A DNA stretch of 64,000 nucleotides, from positions 3,956,501 through 4,020,500 of the forward strand of contig NC_008786.1 of NCBI RefSeq assembly GCF_000015565.1, written 5' to 3'. Positions 1 to 8,174 of this stretch are shown here, one piece after another (position 1 is the stretch's first letter; each line of letters begins with the position of its first letter). Source of the DNA: Verminephrobacter eiseniae EF01-2 (lineage in GTDB: Bacteria > Pseudomonadota > Gammaproteobacteria > Burkholderiales > Burkholderiaceae_C). A program made the position numbers and the translations under genes. The notes below the pieces were generated by a model. It worked only from the letters and a program-made list of their open reading frames with translations, ran no database searches and was not told the origin of the DNA.

Positions 1-751
1 TGGCATCGGGGCCGCCATCGCCATCGACCTGGCAGCCCATGGATTCGCCGTCGCCATGACCGATCTCGCCGACCCTGCCGATACCGCCGACCCCGGCGCC
101 GCGCACACCCTGCACGCGATCGAGTCGCGCGCTGGCCGGGCCCGTTTTTTCCCTTCGGACCTGGCCCGGGTCGAGGCCCATCCGGCGCTGGTGCAAGCCA
201 TCGCCGATTGGGGCGGGCCGGTCGAGGTGCTGGTCAACAACGCCGGCATCGCCGCACCGAGCCGTGGCGATCTGCTCGATGTGCAGCCCCGCGCCTTCGA
301 CGAGGTGCTGGGCGTGAACCTGCGCGGAACCTTCTTCATGACCCAGGCCGTCGCGCGCCACATGCTGCAAACGACGCCGGCGCATCCGGCACGCCCGCGC
401 ACGATAGTGACACTGTCCTCGGTCAGCGCCGAACTGGCCTCGATCGAACGCGCAGAGTATTGCCTGTCCAAGTCCGGGCTGCCCATGCTCACCAAACTGT
501 TTGCGCTGCGCCTGGCAGCGGCCGGCATCGCCGTGTTCGAGATCCGGCCCGGCATCATCCAAACGCCGATGACGCAGCCGGTGGCCGCCCAATACGGGCA
601 GCGCATCGCCGAAGGGCTGGTGCCCATGCAGCGCTGGGGGCAGCCCGAGGATGTGGCGCGCGCGGTGTCGGCACTGGCCAGCGGGCAGTTGGCTTTTGCC
701 ACCGGCAGCGCGCTGTCGGTGGACGGCGCGCTCTCCATTGCACGCTTATGA
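1..751 (+). CDS. SDR family NAD(P)-dependent oxidoreductase (5' partial)
   Basis: Short-chain dehydrogenase with a Rossmann fold, cut by the window edge. The frame is already open at base 2 and reads GIGAAIAIDLAAHGF before the first ATG at 56, so the end of the glycine-rich cofactor loop is present and the true start lies upstream. Further motifs in order are VNNAGIA, the catalytic serine region SSVSAE and the YxxxK pair in YCLSKSG near 458-478. The C-terminus ends in the usual SVDGALSI tail. It lies 21 bp before a GMC oxidoreductase on the same strand, so the two probably act on one alcohol or sugar-derived substrate. Substrate is unknown. Confidence 0.9.
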   Translation, partial: GIGAAIAIDLAAHGFAVAMTDLADPADTADPGAAHTLHAIESRAGRARFFPSDLARVEAHPALVQAIADWGGPVEVLVNNAGIAAPSRGDLLDVQPRAFDEVLGVNLRGTFFMTQAVARHMLQTTPAHPARPRTIVTLSSVSAELASIERAEYCLSKSGLPMLTKLFALRLAAAGIAVFEIRPGIIQTPMTQPVAAQYGQRIAEGLVPMQRWGQPEDVARAVSALASGQLAFATGSALSVDGALSIARL

Positions 752-772
752 CATCGACGACGCTGATCACGC

Positions 773-2392
773 ATGGAAAACTACGACTACATCATCGCCG
801 GCGGCGGCTCCGCCGGTTGCGTACTGGCCAACCGGCTGAGCGCTGACCCGTCGGTCAGCGTGTTGCTCATCGAGGCCGGAGGGCCGGACCGGCACCCGCT
901 GTTCCACTGGCCTGCCGGCTTTGCCAAGATGACCAAGGGCATTGCCTCCTGGGGCTGGAGCACGGTGCCGCAAAAGCACCTGCAAGGCCGGGTGCTGCGC
1001 TTTACCCAGGCCAAGGTCATCGGAGGCGGCTCATCGATCAATGCCCAGCTCTACACCCGTGGCGCCGCCGCAGATTACGAGACCTGGGTGCGGGACGCGG
1101 GCGCGCTCGGCTGGGGCTATGCCGACGTGCTGCCGTATTTCAAACGCTCGGAAAACAACCAGCGCTTTGCCAACGAGCACCACAGCTATGGCGGCCCGCT
1201 CGGGGTGTCCAACCCGGTCAGCCCATTGCCCATTTGCGAAGCCTTTTTTCAGGCCGGGCAGGAGCTTGGCATCCCGTTCAATGCCGATTTCAACGGCGCC
1301 GCCCAGGATGGCCTGGGCTACTACCAACTGACGCAGTTGAACGCCCGCCGCTCATCGGGCGCGACCGCCTTTCTGAACCCGGTCAAACAGCGGCCGAATT
1401 TGACGATCAAGCTGCACACCCGGGTGCTGAAAGTCCTGCTCGAAGGCCCGCGCGCAAGCCGCCGCGCAGCGGGTGTCACCTTGGTGACAGGCAAAAGCCG
1501 CAGCCCGGCGACCCTGCGGGCTCACCGCGAGGTGATCGTCTCGTCAGGCGCGATCGGCTCGCCCCAATTGCTGATGCTGTCAGGCATAGGCCCGGGCGCG
1601 CATTTGCGCAGCCTGGGATTGGACGTGGCCCATGACCTGCCCGGCGTGGGCGCAAACCTGCAAGACCATCTGGACCTGTTCGTGATCGCCGAATGCACCG
1701 GCGATCACAGCTACGACAAATACGAGCGCCCGCAGCACGCGGCCTGGGCCGGCTTGCAGTACCTGCTGTTCAAGCGCGGGCCGGTGGCATCGAGCCTGTT
1801 CGAGACCGGCGGCTTTTGGTACGCCGACCGCAGCCACCCGGCGCACTCGCCCGACATACAACTGCACCTGGGCCTGGGCTCGGGGATCGAGGCCGGCATG
1901 GCCAGGATGCAGAACTCCGGCGTGACCCTGAACAGCGCCTATCTGCGCCCCCAATCCCGGGGCAGCGTGCGGCTGGCCAGCGCCGACCCTGGCGCCGCAC
2001 CACTGATCGACCCCAACTACTGGGCCGACAGCCATGACCGCGCAATGGCCATCGGGGGCCTGCGGCTGGCGCGCGACATCATGCAGCAGCCGGCGCTCAG
2101 GCGCTATGTCAAAACCGAAGTACTGCCCGGCGCCCGGCGACAAAGCGACCAAGACCTGTACGACTACGCCTGCGCCCATGCCAAGACCGACCACCACCCG
2201 GTCGGAACCTGCCGGATCGGCCCGGAAAGCGACGCCCACAGCGTCGTGGCGCCAGACCTGAAGCTCATCGGCATCGAAGGCTTGCGCGTCGTCGATGCAT
2301 CGGTGATGCCCTTCGTGCCCTCCTGCAACACCAACGCGCCGACCATCATGGTGGCCGAAAAAGCCGCCGACCACATCCTTGCTCGTCTTTGA
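773..2392 (+). CDS. GMC family FAD-dependent oxidoreductase (choline dehydrogenase-like)
   Basis: Flavoprotein alcohol dehydrogenase/oxidase of the glucose-methanol-choline family, 539 residues, normal for BetA-like members. The N-terminal FAD-binding turn is AGGGSAGCVLANRLS, followed by the GMC signature region GGGSSINAQLYTRG. The second signature begins near SSGAIGSPQLLMLSGIGP. The C-terminal active-site stretch contains DHHPVGTCRIG and the final NTNAPTIMVAEKAA. It probably oxidises a primary or secondary alcohol to a carbonyl. It sits between an SDR gene and a DUF993 gene in one apparent operon. Choline itself is unlikely to be the substrate because no betaine aldehyde dehydrogenase or BetI is nearby. 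Confidence 0.9.
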   Translation: MENYDYIIAGGGSAGCVLANRLSADPSVSVLLIEAGGPDRHPLFHWPAGFAKMTKGIASWGWSTVPQKHLQGRVLRFTQAKVIGGGSSINAQLYTRGAAADYETWVRDAGALGWGYADVLPYFKRSENNQRFANEHHSYGGPLGVSNPVSPLPICEAFFQAGQELGIPFNADFNGAAQDGLGYYQLTQLNARRSSGATAFLNPVKQRPNLTIKLHTRVLKVLLEGPRASRRAAGVTLVTGKSRSPATLRAHREVIVSSGAIGSPQLLMLSGIGPGAHLRSLGLDVAHDLPGVGANLQDHLDLFVIAECTGDHSYDKYERPQHAAWAGLQYLLFKRGPVASSLFETGGFWYADRSHPAHSPDIQLHLGLGSGIEAGMARMQNSGVTLNSAYLRPQSRGSVRLASADPGAAPLIDPNYWADSHDRAMAIGGLRLARDIMQQPALRRYVKTEVLPGARRQSDQDLYDYACAHAKTDHHPVGTCRIGPESDAHSVVAPDLKLIGIEGLRVVDASVMPFVPSCNTNAPTIMVAEKAADHILARL

Positions 2393-2412
2393 CCCAGCCC
2401 CTGGAGAACGCC

Positions 2413-3597
2413 ATGCACATCCGTCTTCCGCAGATCGACGGGTCCGTCAAGACCTACGCCCTCAAAGCCAGCCCCATAGCGCCCGCGCCTGCGCCCGCGC
2501 CAGCGGCCCGGCCCGGCCCGTTCAACCGCAGCGTCTACGCCGCTGCGCATGTGGTCGTCGACCCGTGGGCCACGGTCGACCCCTGGGATGCAGCGCCGGT
2601 GATCGATTGGGACAGCACGCTGGCTTTCCGTGAACACCTCTACCGGCTCGGCTTCAAAGTCGCCGAGGCCATGGACACCGCGCAGCGCGGCATGGGCCTG
2701 GACTGGCCGGTGGCGCGTGAACTGATCCAACGCAGCATCGGCCATGCCCGCGCCGTCGGCGGAGAACTGGCCTGCGGGGTCGGCACCGACCAACTGGCCC
2801 CGGGGCCGCAGGTCTCATTGGCCCAGGTCGAGGCCGCCTACCGCGAGCAACTCGGCGTGGTCGAGGCCGAAGGCGGCCGGGTCATCCTGATGGCCAGCCG
2901 CGCACTGGCCCGGGCGGCCAACGGCGCCGATGACTACCACGCACTGTATGGCCGCATCCTGAACGATTGCTCGCAGCCGGTGATCCTGCATTGGCTCGGC
3001 CCGATGTTCGACCCGGCACTGGCGGCCTACTGGGGTTCGGCCGATCTGGCCACGGCGCTGGAGACCGTGGCCCGGCTGATTGCCGACAATGCGGCCAAGG
3101 TCGAAGGCATCAAGGTCTCCCTGCTCGACGCCCGATGGGAGCTGGAACTGCGCCGCCGCCTGCCCCCGGGCGTGAAGATGTACACCGGCGACGACTTCAA
3201 CTACGCCGAACTGATGGCCGGCGACGAGGCCGGCCACTCCCACGGCCTGCTGGGCATCTTCGACCCGATCGCCCCGGTGGCCGCCGTAGCGCTGGCGCAA
3301 CTGGCCGCCGGACGCCCCCGGGAATTTCGCCAACTGCTGGACCCCACGGTGGCCCTGTCGCGCGAAATCTTCCGCGCACCCACCCGCCACTACAAAGCCG
3401 GCGTGGTGTTTCTGGCCTGGCTCAACGGCCACCAAGCGCATTTCTCGATGGCCGCAGGGCTGTCATCGGCCCGTGGCCCGGTCCATTACGCGAAGCTGTT
3501 CGAGCTGGCCGACGCCTGCGGTGTGCTGTCCAATCCGGAACTGGCGCTGGCCCGGATGAAGCAGTTTCTGTCGGTGAACTGCGGGATTGCGGGCTGA
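2413..3597 (+). CDS. DUF993 / dihydrodipicolinate-synthase-like family protein
   Basis: About 394 residues of the DUF993 group, TIM-barrel proteins distantly related to the DapA/KDG aldolase family. The frame is open from 2389, but ATG 2413 follows CTGGAGAACGCC, a reasonable ribosome site, and begins MHIRLPQIDG as I recall for the family. Features seen are an IKVSLLDARWE segment, where such proteins carry a barrel-strand lysine, and MYTGDDFNYAELM. It follows the GMC oxidoreductase by 20 bp. Members usually lie in sugar or polyol catabolic clusters, which fits this run of three genes. The reaction is not known to me. Confidence 0.75.
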   Translation: MHIRLPQIDGSVKTYALKASPIAPAPAPAPAARPGPFNRSVYAAAHVVVDPWATVDPWDAAPVIDWDSTLAFREHLYRLGFKVAEAMDTAQRGMGLDWPVARELIQRSIGHARAVGGELACGVGTDQLAPGPQVSLAQVEAAYREQLGVVEAEGGRVILMASRALARAANGADDYHALYGRILNDCSQPVILHWLGPMFDPALAAYWGSADLATALETVARLIADNAAKVEGIKVSLLDARWELELRRRLPPGVKMYTGDDFNYAELMAGDEAGHSHGLLGIFDPIAPVAAVALAQLAAGRPREFRQLLDPTVALSREIFRAPTRHYKAGVVFLAWLNGHQAHFSMAAGLSSARGPVHYAKLFELADACGVLSNPELALARMKQFLSVNCGIAG

Positions 3598-3600
3598 GGA

Positions 3601-3945
3601 ATGGCAAAACCCTCGCCGGCTTGTATGGCCGAGGTGATGATGATGGCGCTTGGTGGCGTCAACCGCGACGCCAGCCCAGTGTCGCGTCACCGATCAGATG
3701 TCGTAGACTGCGCGCAGCCATCGGAGCGCAGCGCAAGGCGCATCGCTTGCCCATACCGAGCTGTATTGGCAAGCGATGCAACGCCGCGATGCGCTTCGAT
3801 GGCCAGCGCAGACCGACAGATGATCGGTGACGCGACACTAGCGGGCCTGCGCAGCTTCGACAAGGCGCTCGAGCCAGAACACTGGGCGCGCTACATCGCC
3901 CAATTCAGCAACCAGAGCACAGCAGTCGAGCAGGAGATCGCGTGA
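3601..3945 (+). pseudogene. Chimeric ORF: short leader, palindromic element, C-terminal gene remnant
   Basis: An open frame runs from ATG 3601 through the whole palindromic element at 3677-3841 and ends in an otherwise unexplained tail (LRSFDKALEPEHW through VEQEIA). The tail's stop TGA (3943-3945) overlaps the ATG of the next gene as GTGATGG, the usual sign of a translationally coupled partner. I therefore read the tail as the 3' end of a gene whose body was lost when the element inserted or recombined. I do not recognise the tail. Whether the chimera is translated is unknown. Confidence 0.45.
3677..3841. mobile_element. Palindromic MITE-like element, copy 1
   Basis: Terminal inverted repeats GTGTCGCGTCACCGATCA at the left and its complement at the right, flanked by CCAG and CTAG. 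The two arms are near-complementary across the whole length, meeting at a small loop around GCTGTAT. Contains no transposase. Confidence 0.9.
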
Positions 3946-4403
3946 TGGCCGCAGTGATGGAAAAGACAGTTCTGATCCACGGCCGCAGCCCCGACGAGGT
4001 ACTCGACTTCTGCTTGGACGGCGCCAACTTCCCGCTGATCTTCCCAGAGCCGATCCGCCCGATCGGCAAGGTCGACCCAACTCAGTTGAAGATCACTGTC
4101 GGCCGCGAGTTCGAATTCTTGCACTGGATGCTGTATTGCATCCCGTGCAAGTGGCGGGTACGCATAGCGCAGGTGCACCCCGGCACTGCCTTCGTCGATC
4201 AGATGCTGCGCGGCCCAATGAAGCGTTTGCGCCATGAGCACATCGTGAGACCAGATCCTTGCGGCACGCTGTACACCGACCTCGTCAGCTACGAGGCCTA
4301 CGGCGGCCGACTGGTTGAGAAGCTGTTCGTGAATCGATACATGAACCGGCTGTTCGAGGCACGCCACCGCAACATGCGCCGCTTGTTGGAGAACATCCCA
4401 TGA
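3945..4403 (+). CDS. SRPBCC-like (START-fold) protein
   Basis: About 152 residues. GTG 3942 is possible, but ATG 3945 overlaps the preceding stop and begins MAAVMEKTVLIHGRSPDEV. The sequence looks like a polyketide-cyclase/START-type ligand-binding domain, with an initial beta strand, a helix with FCLDGANFPLIFP, and a long C-terminal amphipathic helix ending RHRNMRRLLENIP. I have no catalytic motif to point to. Its stop overlaps the start of the following GNAT-like gene, now broken, so the pair was co-transcribed. Function is unknown. The family assignment rests on overall pattern only. Confidence 0.55.
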   Translation: MAAVMEKTVLIHGRSPDEVLDFCLDGANFPLIFPEPIRPIGKVDPTQLKITVGREFEFLHWMLYCIPCKWRVRIAQVHPGTAFVDQMLRGPMKRLRHEHIVRPDPCGTLYTDLVSYEAYGGRLVEKLFVNRYMNRLFEARHRNMRRLLENIP

Positions 4404-4890
4404 TCGACGTTCTTCCCGGCACCGACCGCCGCCCGACCGACCTTTACATCGACCTGCCTTTCCGGCTCTATCGTCACGATCCGCTCTGGGTGCCGCCACT
4501 GCGCGCCGACATCCGCAAGCTGATGTCGCCGAAAAAGAACCCGCTGTTTGCCGAGGCGGCCATCGAGCACTTTGTTGCATTCAACGAAGCTGGCGTGGTG
4601 GTGGGTCGTATCAGCGCGACGATCCACCACGACTACAACAGCCGCTTTGGCGAGCAGCACGTGTTCTTCGGCTATTTCCGATGACAAACCGCCAACTCTG
4701 CTGCAGACCTACAACCTGCCTTACTACCGCACTCTTCTGGAGCGAGCAGGACTCTCGTTAGCTTTTACCTTCAGCACCTTTGGCATAACCAGCCGAGCGA
4801 ACGGACGCACCGAGCGTTTGCGAAAGCTCGGTGAGCGGTTGCGCGAGCGCCACCGCATCACTGTGCGTAGCGCCACCCGACAGGACCTTA
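4400..4890 (+). pseudogene. Degraded GNAT-like acetyltransferase gene
   Basis: The intact-looking start (IDVLPGTDRRPTDLYIDLPF) and the stretch to HHDYNSRFGEQHVFFGYF match the N-terminus of a large GNAT-like family. The frame then hits TGA at 4682. The next recognisable piece, TYNLPYYRTLLERAGL, lies in another frame from about 4710. A further piece, RLRKLGERLRERHRITVRSA, continues to about 4885, with the acetyl-CoA-binding core missing between them. So there is at least one frameshift and one or more deletions. The start overlaps the stop of the SRPBCC-like gene. The family name is moderately sure; loss of function is clear. Confidence 0.65.
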
Positions 4891-4952
4891 AGCACAAAGA
4901 TGAAAAAACACGGAATCCGCCTTGCGCCGCAGGTCGCCGCCGGACGACGGCG

Positions 4953-5909
4953 CTACAAATCCAGTTCCAGGGTGGCACATGCGGCCCGTGACACGCACAG
5001 CATGATCCGGTCTTGCGCGCGCCGCTCATCTTCGTTCAGGTATTGATCGCGATGCTCGGCACTGCCTGACAGCAGGCGCGTCTCGCAAGTCCCGCAATAC
5101 CCTTCGCGGCACAGGCTTTGCACCTGCACCGGACTGCGCCGCTCGATGGCGTCGAGGATCGATTCGTCCTCGGCCACCACGAGCTCGCAACCGCTGCGGA
5201 CGAGCCGCACAGTGAACGCCGCGCTGGGCGCTGGCGCCGGTTGCGCAAACTGCTCTACATGCAGCCGCCGTTCGGCACGCAAGCGCCCCCCTGCGGCCTC
5301 GATCTCGTCGATCATCCGGCGCGGGCCGCAGACATACAGATGGTCGGCGTCATCGAGCGCGGCCAGCAGTTGCCGCAAATCGACACGCTGCCCCCGCGCG
5401 GCGTCATACAAACTGACGTTCCCGCGCGCACCGAGACCAGCGCAGAACGCGGCGTCTGCGGCGCTCCTGAACGCGTAGTGCAAGTGGCATGTCGCATCCT
5501 GCGCGCGCAGGGCTTGGAGGTGGGCCATGAACGGCGTAATTCCGATGCCGCCGGCGATGAACACATGCCGGCGCGCGCTCGGATCGAGCGCGAACAGGTT
5601 GCTCGGCGCGCTGATCCGGATCGCATCGCCCGGTTGCAGGGTATGCATCCAGGCCGAGCCTGCGCGCGACTGCGGCTCATGCCTGACCGCGATTCGCACC
5701 GTGGCGCCGCCGCCATGCGCGTCCAGCAGCGAGTAGGCATTGACGCCGCCGCCAAACCCATCCGCAATCCGCACCAGCAGGTGACTGCCGGACGTAAAGT
5801 GCGGGTAGACGCCCTGTCGGACCCGCAATGTGAACTGCTTGATCGCACGCGCCAGCGGCGCGGTATCGGACACCACGGCGTCGAACCAACCGATGTCTGT
5901 CATTGACAT
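4953..5909 (-). CDS. Oxygenase reductase component (PDR/VanB-type ferredoxin reductase)
   Basis: Electron-transfer subunit for a Rieske-type aromatic oxygenase, about 318 residues, the usual size for vanillate demethylase/phthalate dioxygenase reductases. Order of domains: FMN-binding barrel (HLLVRIADGFGGGVNAYSLL), NAD-binding domain (FIAGGIGITPFMAHLQAL and YVCGPRRMI), then a C-terminal plant-type [2Fe-2S] ferredoxin with CREGYCGTCETRLLSG and a last cysteine in IMLCVSRA. ATG 5909 (MSMTDIGWF) is chosen over the longer frame to 5972. The stop of an upstream minus-strand remnant overlaps this start, and a Rieske fragment lies at 6395-6592. The partner oxygenase therefore appears to be lost and the reductase orphaned. 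Confidence 0.85.
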   Translation of the reverse strand: MSMTDIGWFDAVVSDTAPLARAIKQFTLRVRQGVYPHFTSGSHLLVRIADGFGGGVNAYSLLDAHGGGATVRIAVRHEPQSRAGSAWMHTLQPGDAIRISAPSNLFALDPSARRHVFIAGGIGITPFMAHLQALRAQDATCHLHYAFRSAADAAFCAGLGARGNVSLYDAARGQRVDLRQLLAALDDADHLYVCGPRRMIDEIEAAGGRLRAERRLHVEQFAQPAPAPSAAFTVRLVRSGCELVVAEDESILDAIERRSPVQVQSLCREGYCGTCETRLLSGSAEHRDQYLNEDERRAQDRIMLCVSRAACATLELDL

Positions 5910-6600
5910 GCCTGCGACGACCTGTTGCGATGGATGCCGCCCATCATCCGGTGGAAATCCGCGACCGGGCACTCGCAGATCACGGCCACGGTAGCGCCGC
6001 CCGGCACTGCGTTGGACATCACACCTAGTGTCGCGTCACCGATCATCTGTCGGTCTGCGCTGGCCATCGAAGCGCATCGCGGCGTTGCATCGCTTGCCAA
6101 TACGCTCGGTATGGGCCGCGCGATGCGCCTTGCGCTGCGCTCCGATGGCTGCGCGCAGCCTACGACATCTGATCGGTGACGCGACACTAGCCATGCCCGG
6201 AAACCGTTGAACGCCTGGTTCTTCGCAATGCTGCCGAACGGATGGCCCGAGCCTGACGAGCGGCTGACACCATGCGGCAGCGTCCCGTGGCCATGGAAAG
6301 TGTGCGTGTAGCGGCGCGAATCGACGGAACTGGAAAAACCCGGATGTGCCGGCGGGCGGTGATGGTATTCCATAGGGTTGTCAACGATGATTTTTCAGTT
6401 TGCTGGTGTGTCGGTGATCGTGCGCGGTGCACGCTGCAACTGTGTTGCAACGTTCGCGCAATTGTTGGCAAATGCCAGTTCGCCGTCAAGTTGGAACCTC
6501 CACGCATGGTATCGACAGGCGATCACATTTTTTGCGCTCCCGCCGTCGTTGGCCGATTCGTGGCCCCGGCCGTTTTTCGGCAATCCGGTCATTCGATGCG
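5900..6600 (-). pseudogene. Remnants of a Rieske oxygenase alpha subunit, interrupted by element copy 2
   Basis: Between the reductase start and 6645 there is no intact gene. On the minus strand near 6491-6514 a frame reads VIACRYHAWRFQLDGEL, the second half of a Rieske [2Fe-2S] motif (C-x2-H-x-W-x-F). The first C-x-H cannot be found at the expected distance. A different frame continues as MEYHHRPPAHPGFSSS until the element at 6025-6190. Beyond the element a 38-residue tail ends with TGA 5900-5902, overlapping the reductase start. I read this as one oxygenase gene with frameshifts, deletions and an insertion. Only the Rieske piece is a firm recognition. Confidence 0.5.
6025..6190. mobile_element. 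Palindromic MITE-like element, copy 2
   Basis: Flanked by CTAG on both sides, with the same terminal inverted repeats as copy 1 but in the opposite orientation (GATCATCTGTCGGTC arm first). It lies inside the decayed Rieske gene. Confidence 0.92.
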
Positions 6601-6644
6601 GAGGTTCGCCTCCTTCACGATCGCGGCGTACTTTTTCAAATCGC

Positions 6645-6810
6645 CTAGTGTCGCGTCACCGATCAGATGTCGTAGGCTGCGCGCAGCCATCGGAGCGCAG
6701 CGCAAGGCGCATCGCGCAGCCAATACCGAGCGTATTGGCAAGCGATGCAACGCCGCGCTGCGCTTCGATGGCCAGCGCAGACCGACAGATGATCGGTGAC
6801 GCGACACTAG
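6645..6810. mobile_element. Palindromic MITE-like element, copy 3
   Basis: CTAG on both sides; orientation as copy 1 (GATCAGATGTCGTAGG arm first). It marks the upstream border of the decayed Rieske region. Only about 450 bp separates it from the inverted copy 2. The 262 bp after it (6811-7072) hold no gene I can support, only the leader of the Bug gene. Confidence 0.92.
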
Positions 6811-7072
6811 GAACTGGCGCCCGAACTCCGCCGGCCCATTGCCGCTGCCGCTGACGCTGGCGCTGATAGCCCCCGAAGGCGAGTGACACCAGCAGCCTGG
6901 CAAAGCCCGCAGTGCGGCACCCCTGGCATGGGTCGCGCCCGTTGCATGCGCCGCCGGTGGCGCGCAGCGCCATGGCCACTTGCAGGCCTGGTTTGCCTCG
7001 GGTTATTCCCTGGCTCGGTGCCATTCTTGCCAGCAATAATCGATTGACTCTGATGAAAATGGGAGACGACCA

Positions 7073-8077
7073 ATGAAAGCTGCTGCCGACTGCTCGCGCC
7101 GCCAGGCGCTGGGCACGGGCCTGGGTTTCGTTGCCACCGCTCTGGCGCCAGGGGTGGCGGCAGCGCAAGGCCCTGCCGCGTGGCCCGGCAAGGCCGTGAC
7201 GCTGGTGGTCGGCGCGCCGCCCGGCGGTCAGACCGACTTTGCGATCCGGGTGCAGATACCCGGCTTGCAGGCCGCGCTGGGCCAGCCTTGCGTGATCGAC
7301 AACCGCCCGGGCGCCGGCGGCAACATCAGCGTCGAGCATGTGCTCAAGGGCCCGAGCGACGGCTACCGCCTGCTGGTGGGCAACGGCGGCAACATGACCA
7401 TGAACCCCCACACCTACCGCAACACACCGATGGTCGACCCGCGCAGGCTGGTGCCGATCGGCCTGCTGCTGCAGTCGGCGCTGGTGCTCGCAGTGCATCC
7501 GGACGTGGGTGCGAAGAACTTCAGCGAGTTGCTCGCCTGGGTCAAGGCGCAGGACGGCATCGACTACGCCTCCTCCGGGCCTGGCAGTCTCACGCAGGCG
7601 GCGATGGAACTGCTGCGCGAGCGCATGGGCCGGCCGGCGATGACCCACATCGCCTACAAGGGCAGCGCGCCGGCGCTGCACGACTTGATCGCTGGCCGCG
7701 TGAAGCTGATGTTCGACGCGGTGTCGGTCATCGCACCCTTCGTCCGGTCAGGGCAGTTGCGGGCGCTGATGGTCACCAGCGACAGGCGCGTGCCCGCGCT
7801 GGCGCAGGTTCCGACGGCGGACGAACTCGGCCTGAAGGATTTCATCGTCACCTCGTTCATCGGCCTGTACGGCCCGCCCGGCCTGTCCCCCGAGATCGTC
7901 AGGAAGGCCAACGCAGCGCTGAACCAATCGATGGCCGATCCGGTCACGGTCAAGACGATCACCGATCGCGGCGACGAGCCGGGCGGCGGCACGCCCGAGC
8001 GCCTGATGGGCATGACCCACGGGTACTACGAGACTTGGAGGCAGGTCGTGCAGGCCAACGATATCCGGGCCGATTGA
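7073..8077 (+). CDS. Bug/TctC-family tripartite tricarboxylate transporter substrate-binding protein
   Basis: Periplasmic binding receptor, 334 residues, typical length. A twin-arginine-like leader CSRRQALGTGLGF with a hydrophobic stretch ends near GVAAAQG, so export by Tat or Sec is likely. The mature part shows the family hallmarks: VTLVVGAPPGGQTD at the start, then VIDNRPGAGGNI, the YKGSAPALHDLIAGRV motif and GLYGPPGLSPEIV. The start follows GGGAGACGACCA. No TctA/TctB membrane genes are adjacent, which is common for the expanded Bug families of Burkholderiales. The ligand, probably a carboxylate, cannot be read from sequence. The following gene is a disrupted solute-binding protein. Confidence 0.92.
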   Translation: MKAAADCSRRQALGTGLGFVATALAPGVAAAQGPAAWPGKAVTLVVGAPPGGQTDFAIRVQIPGLQAALGQPCVIDNRPGAGGNISVEHVLKGPSDGYRLLVGNGGNMTMNPHTYRNTPMVDPRRLVPIGLLLQSALVLAVHPDVGAKNFSELLAWVKAQDGIDYASSGPGSLTQAAMELLRERMGRPAMTHIAYKGSAPALHDLIAGRVKLMFDAVSVIAPFVRSGQLRALMVTSDRRVPALAQVPTADELGLKDFIVTSFIGLYGPPGLSPEIVRKANAALNQSMADPVTVKTITDRGDEPGGGTPERLMGMTHGYYETWRQVVQANDIRAD

Positions 8078-8111
8078 GCGCCTGTGCCATGGCGCCCCCG
8101 GTTCCCGGACC

Positions 8112-8174
8112 GTGGGCACCGCGCGGCCGCCCGAAGGCGCCCATACCGTAGCCGAAGGCAAAGGTTCCCCAGTG
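8112..8174 (+). repeat. 62-bp dispersed repeat, copy A
   Basis: GCCCGAAGGCGCC, ATACCG, AGCCGAAGGC and CCAGTGA follow in order and end on the GTG start of the next gene. The same arrangement, about 80% identical by eye over 62 bases, occurs on the minus strand at 46112-46172, also ending on a GTG. Confidence 0.6.
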
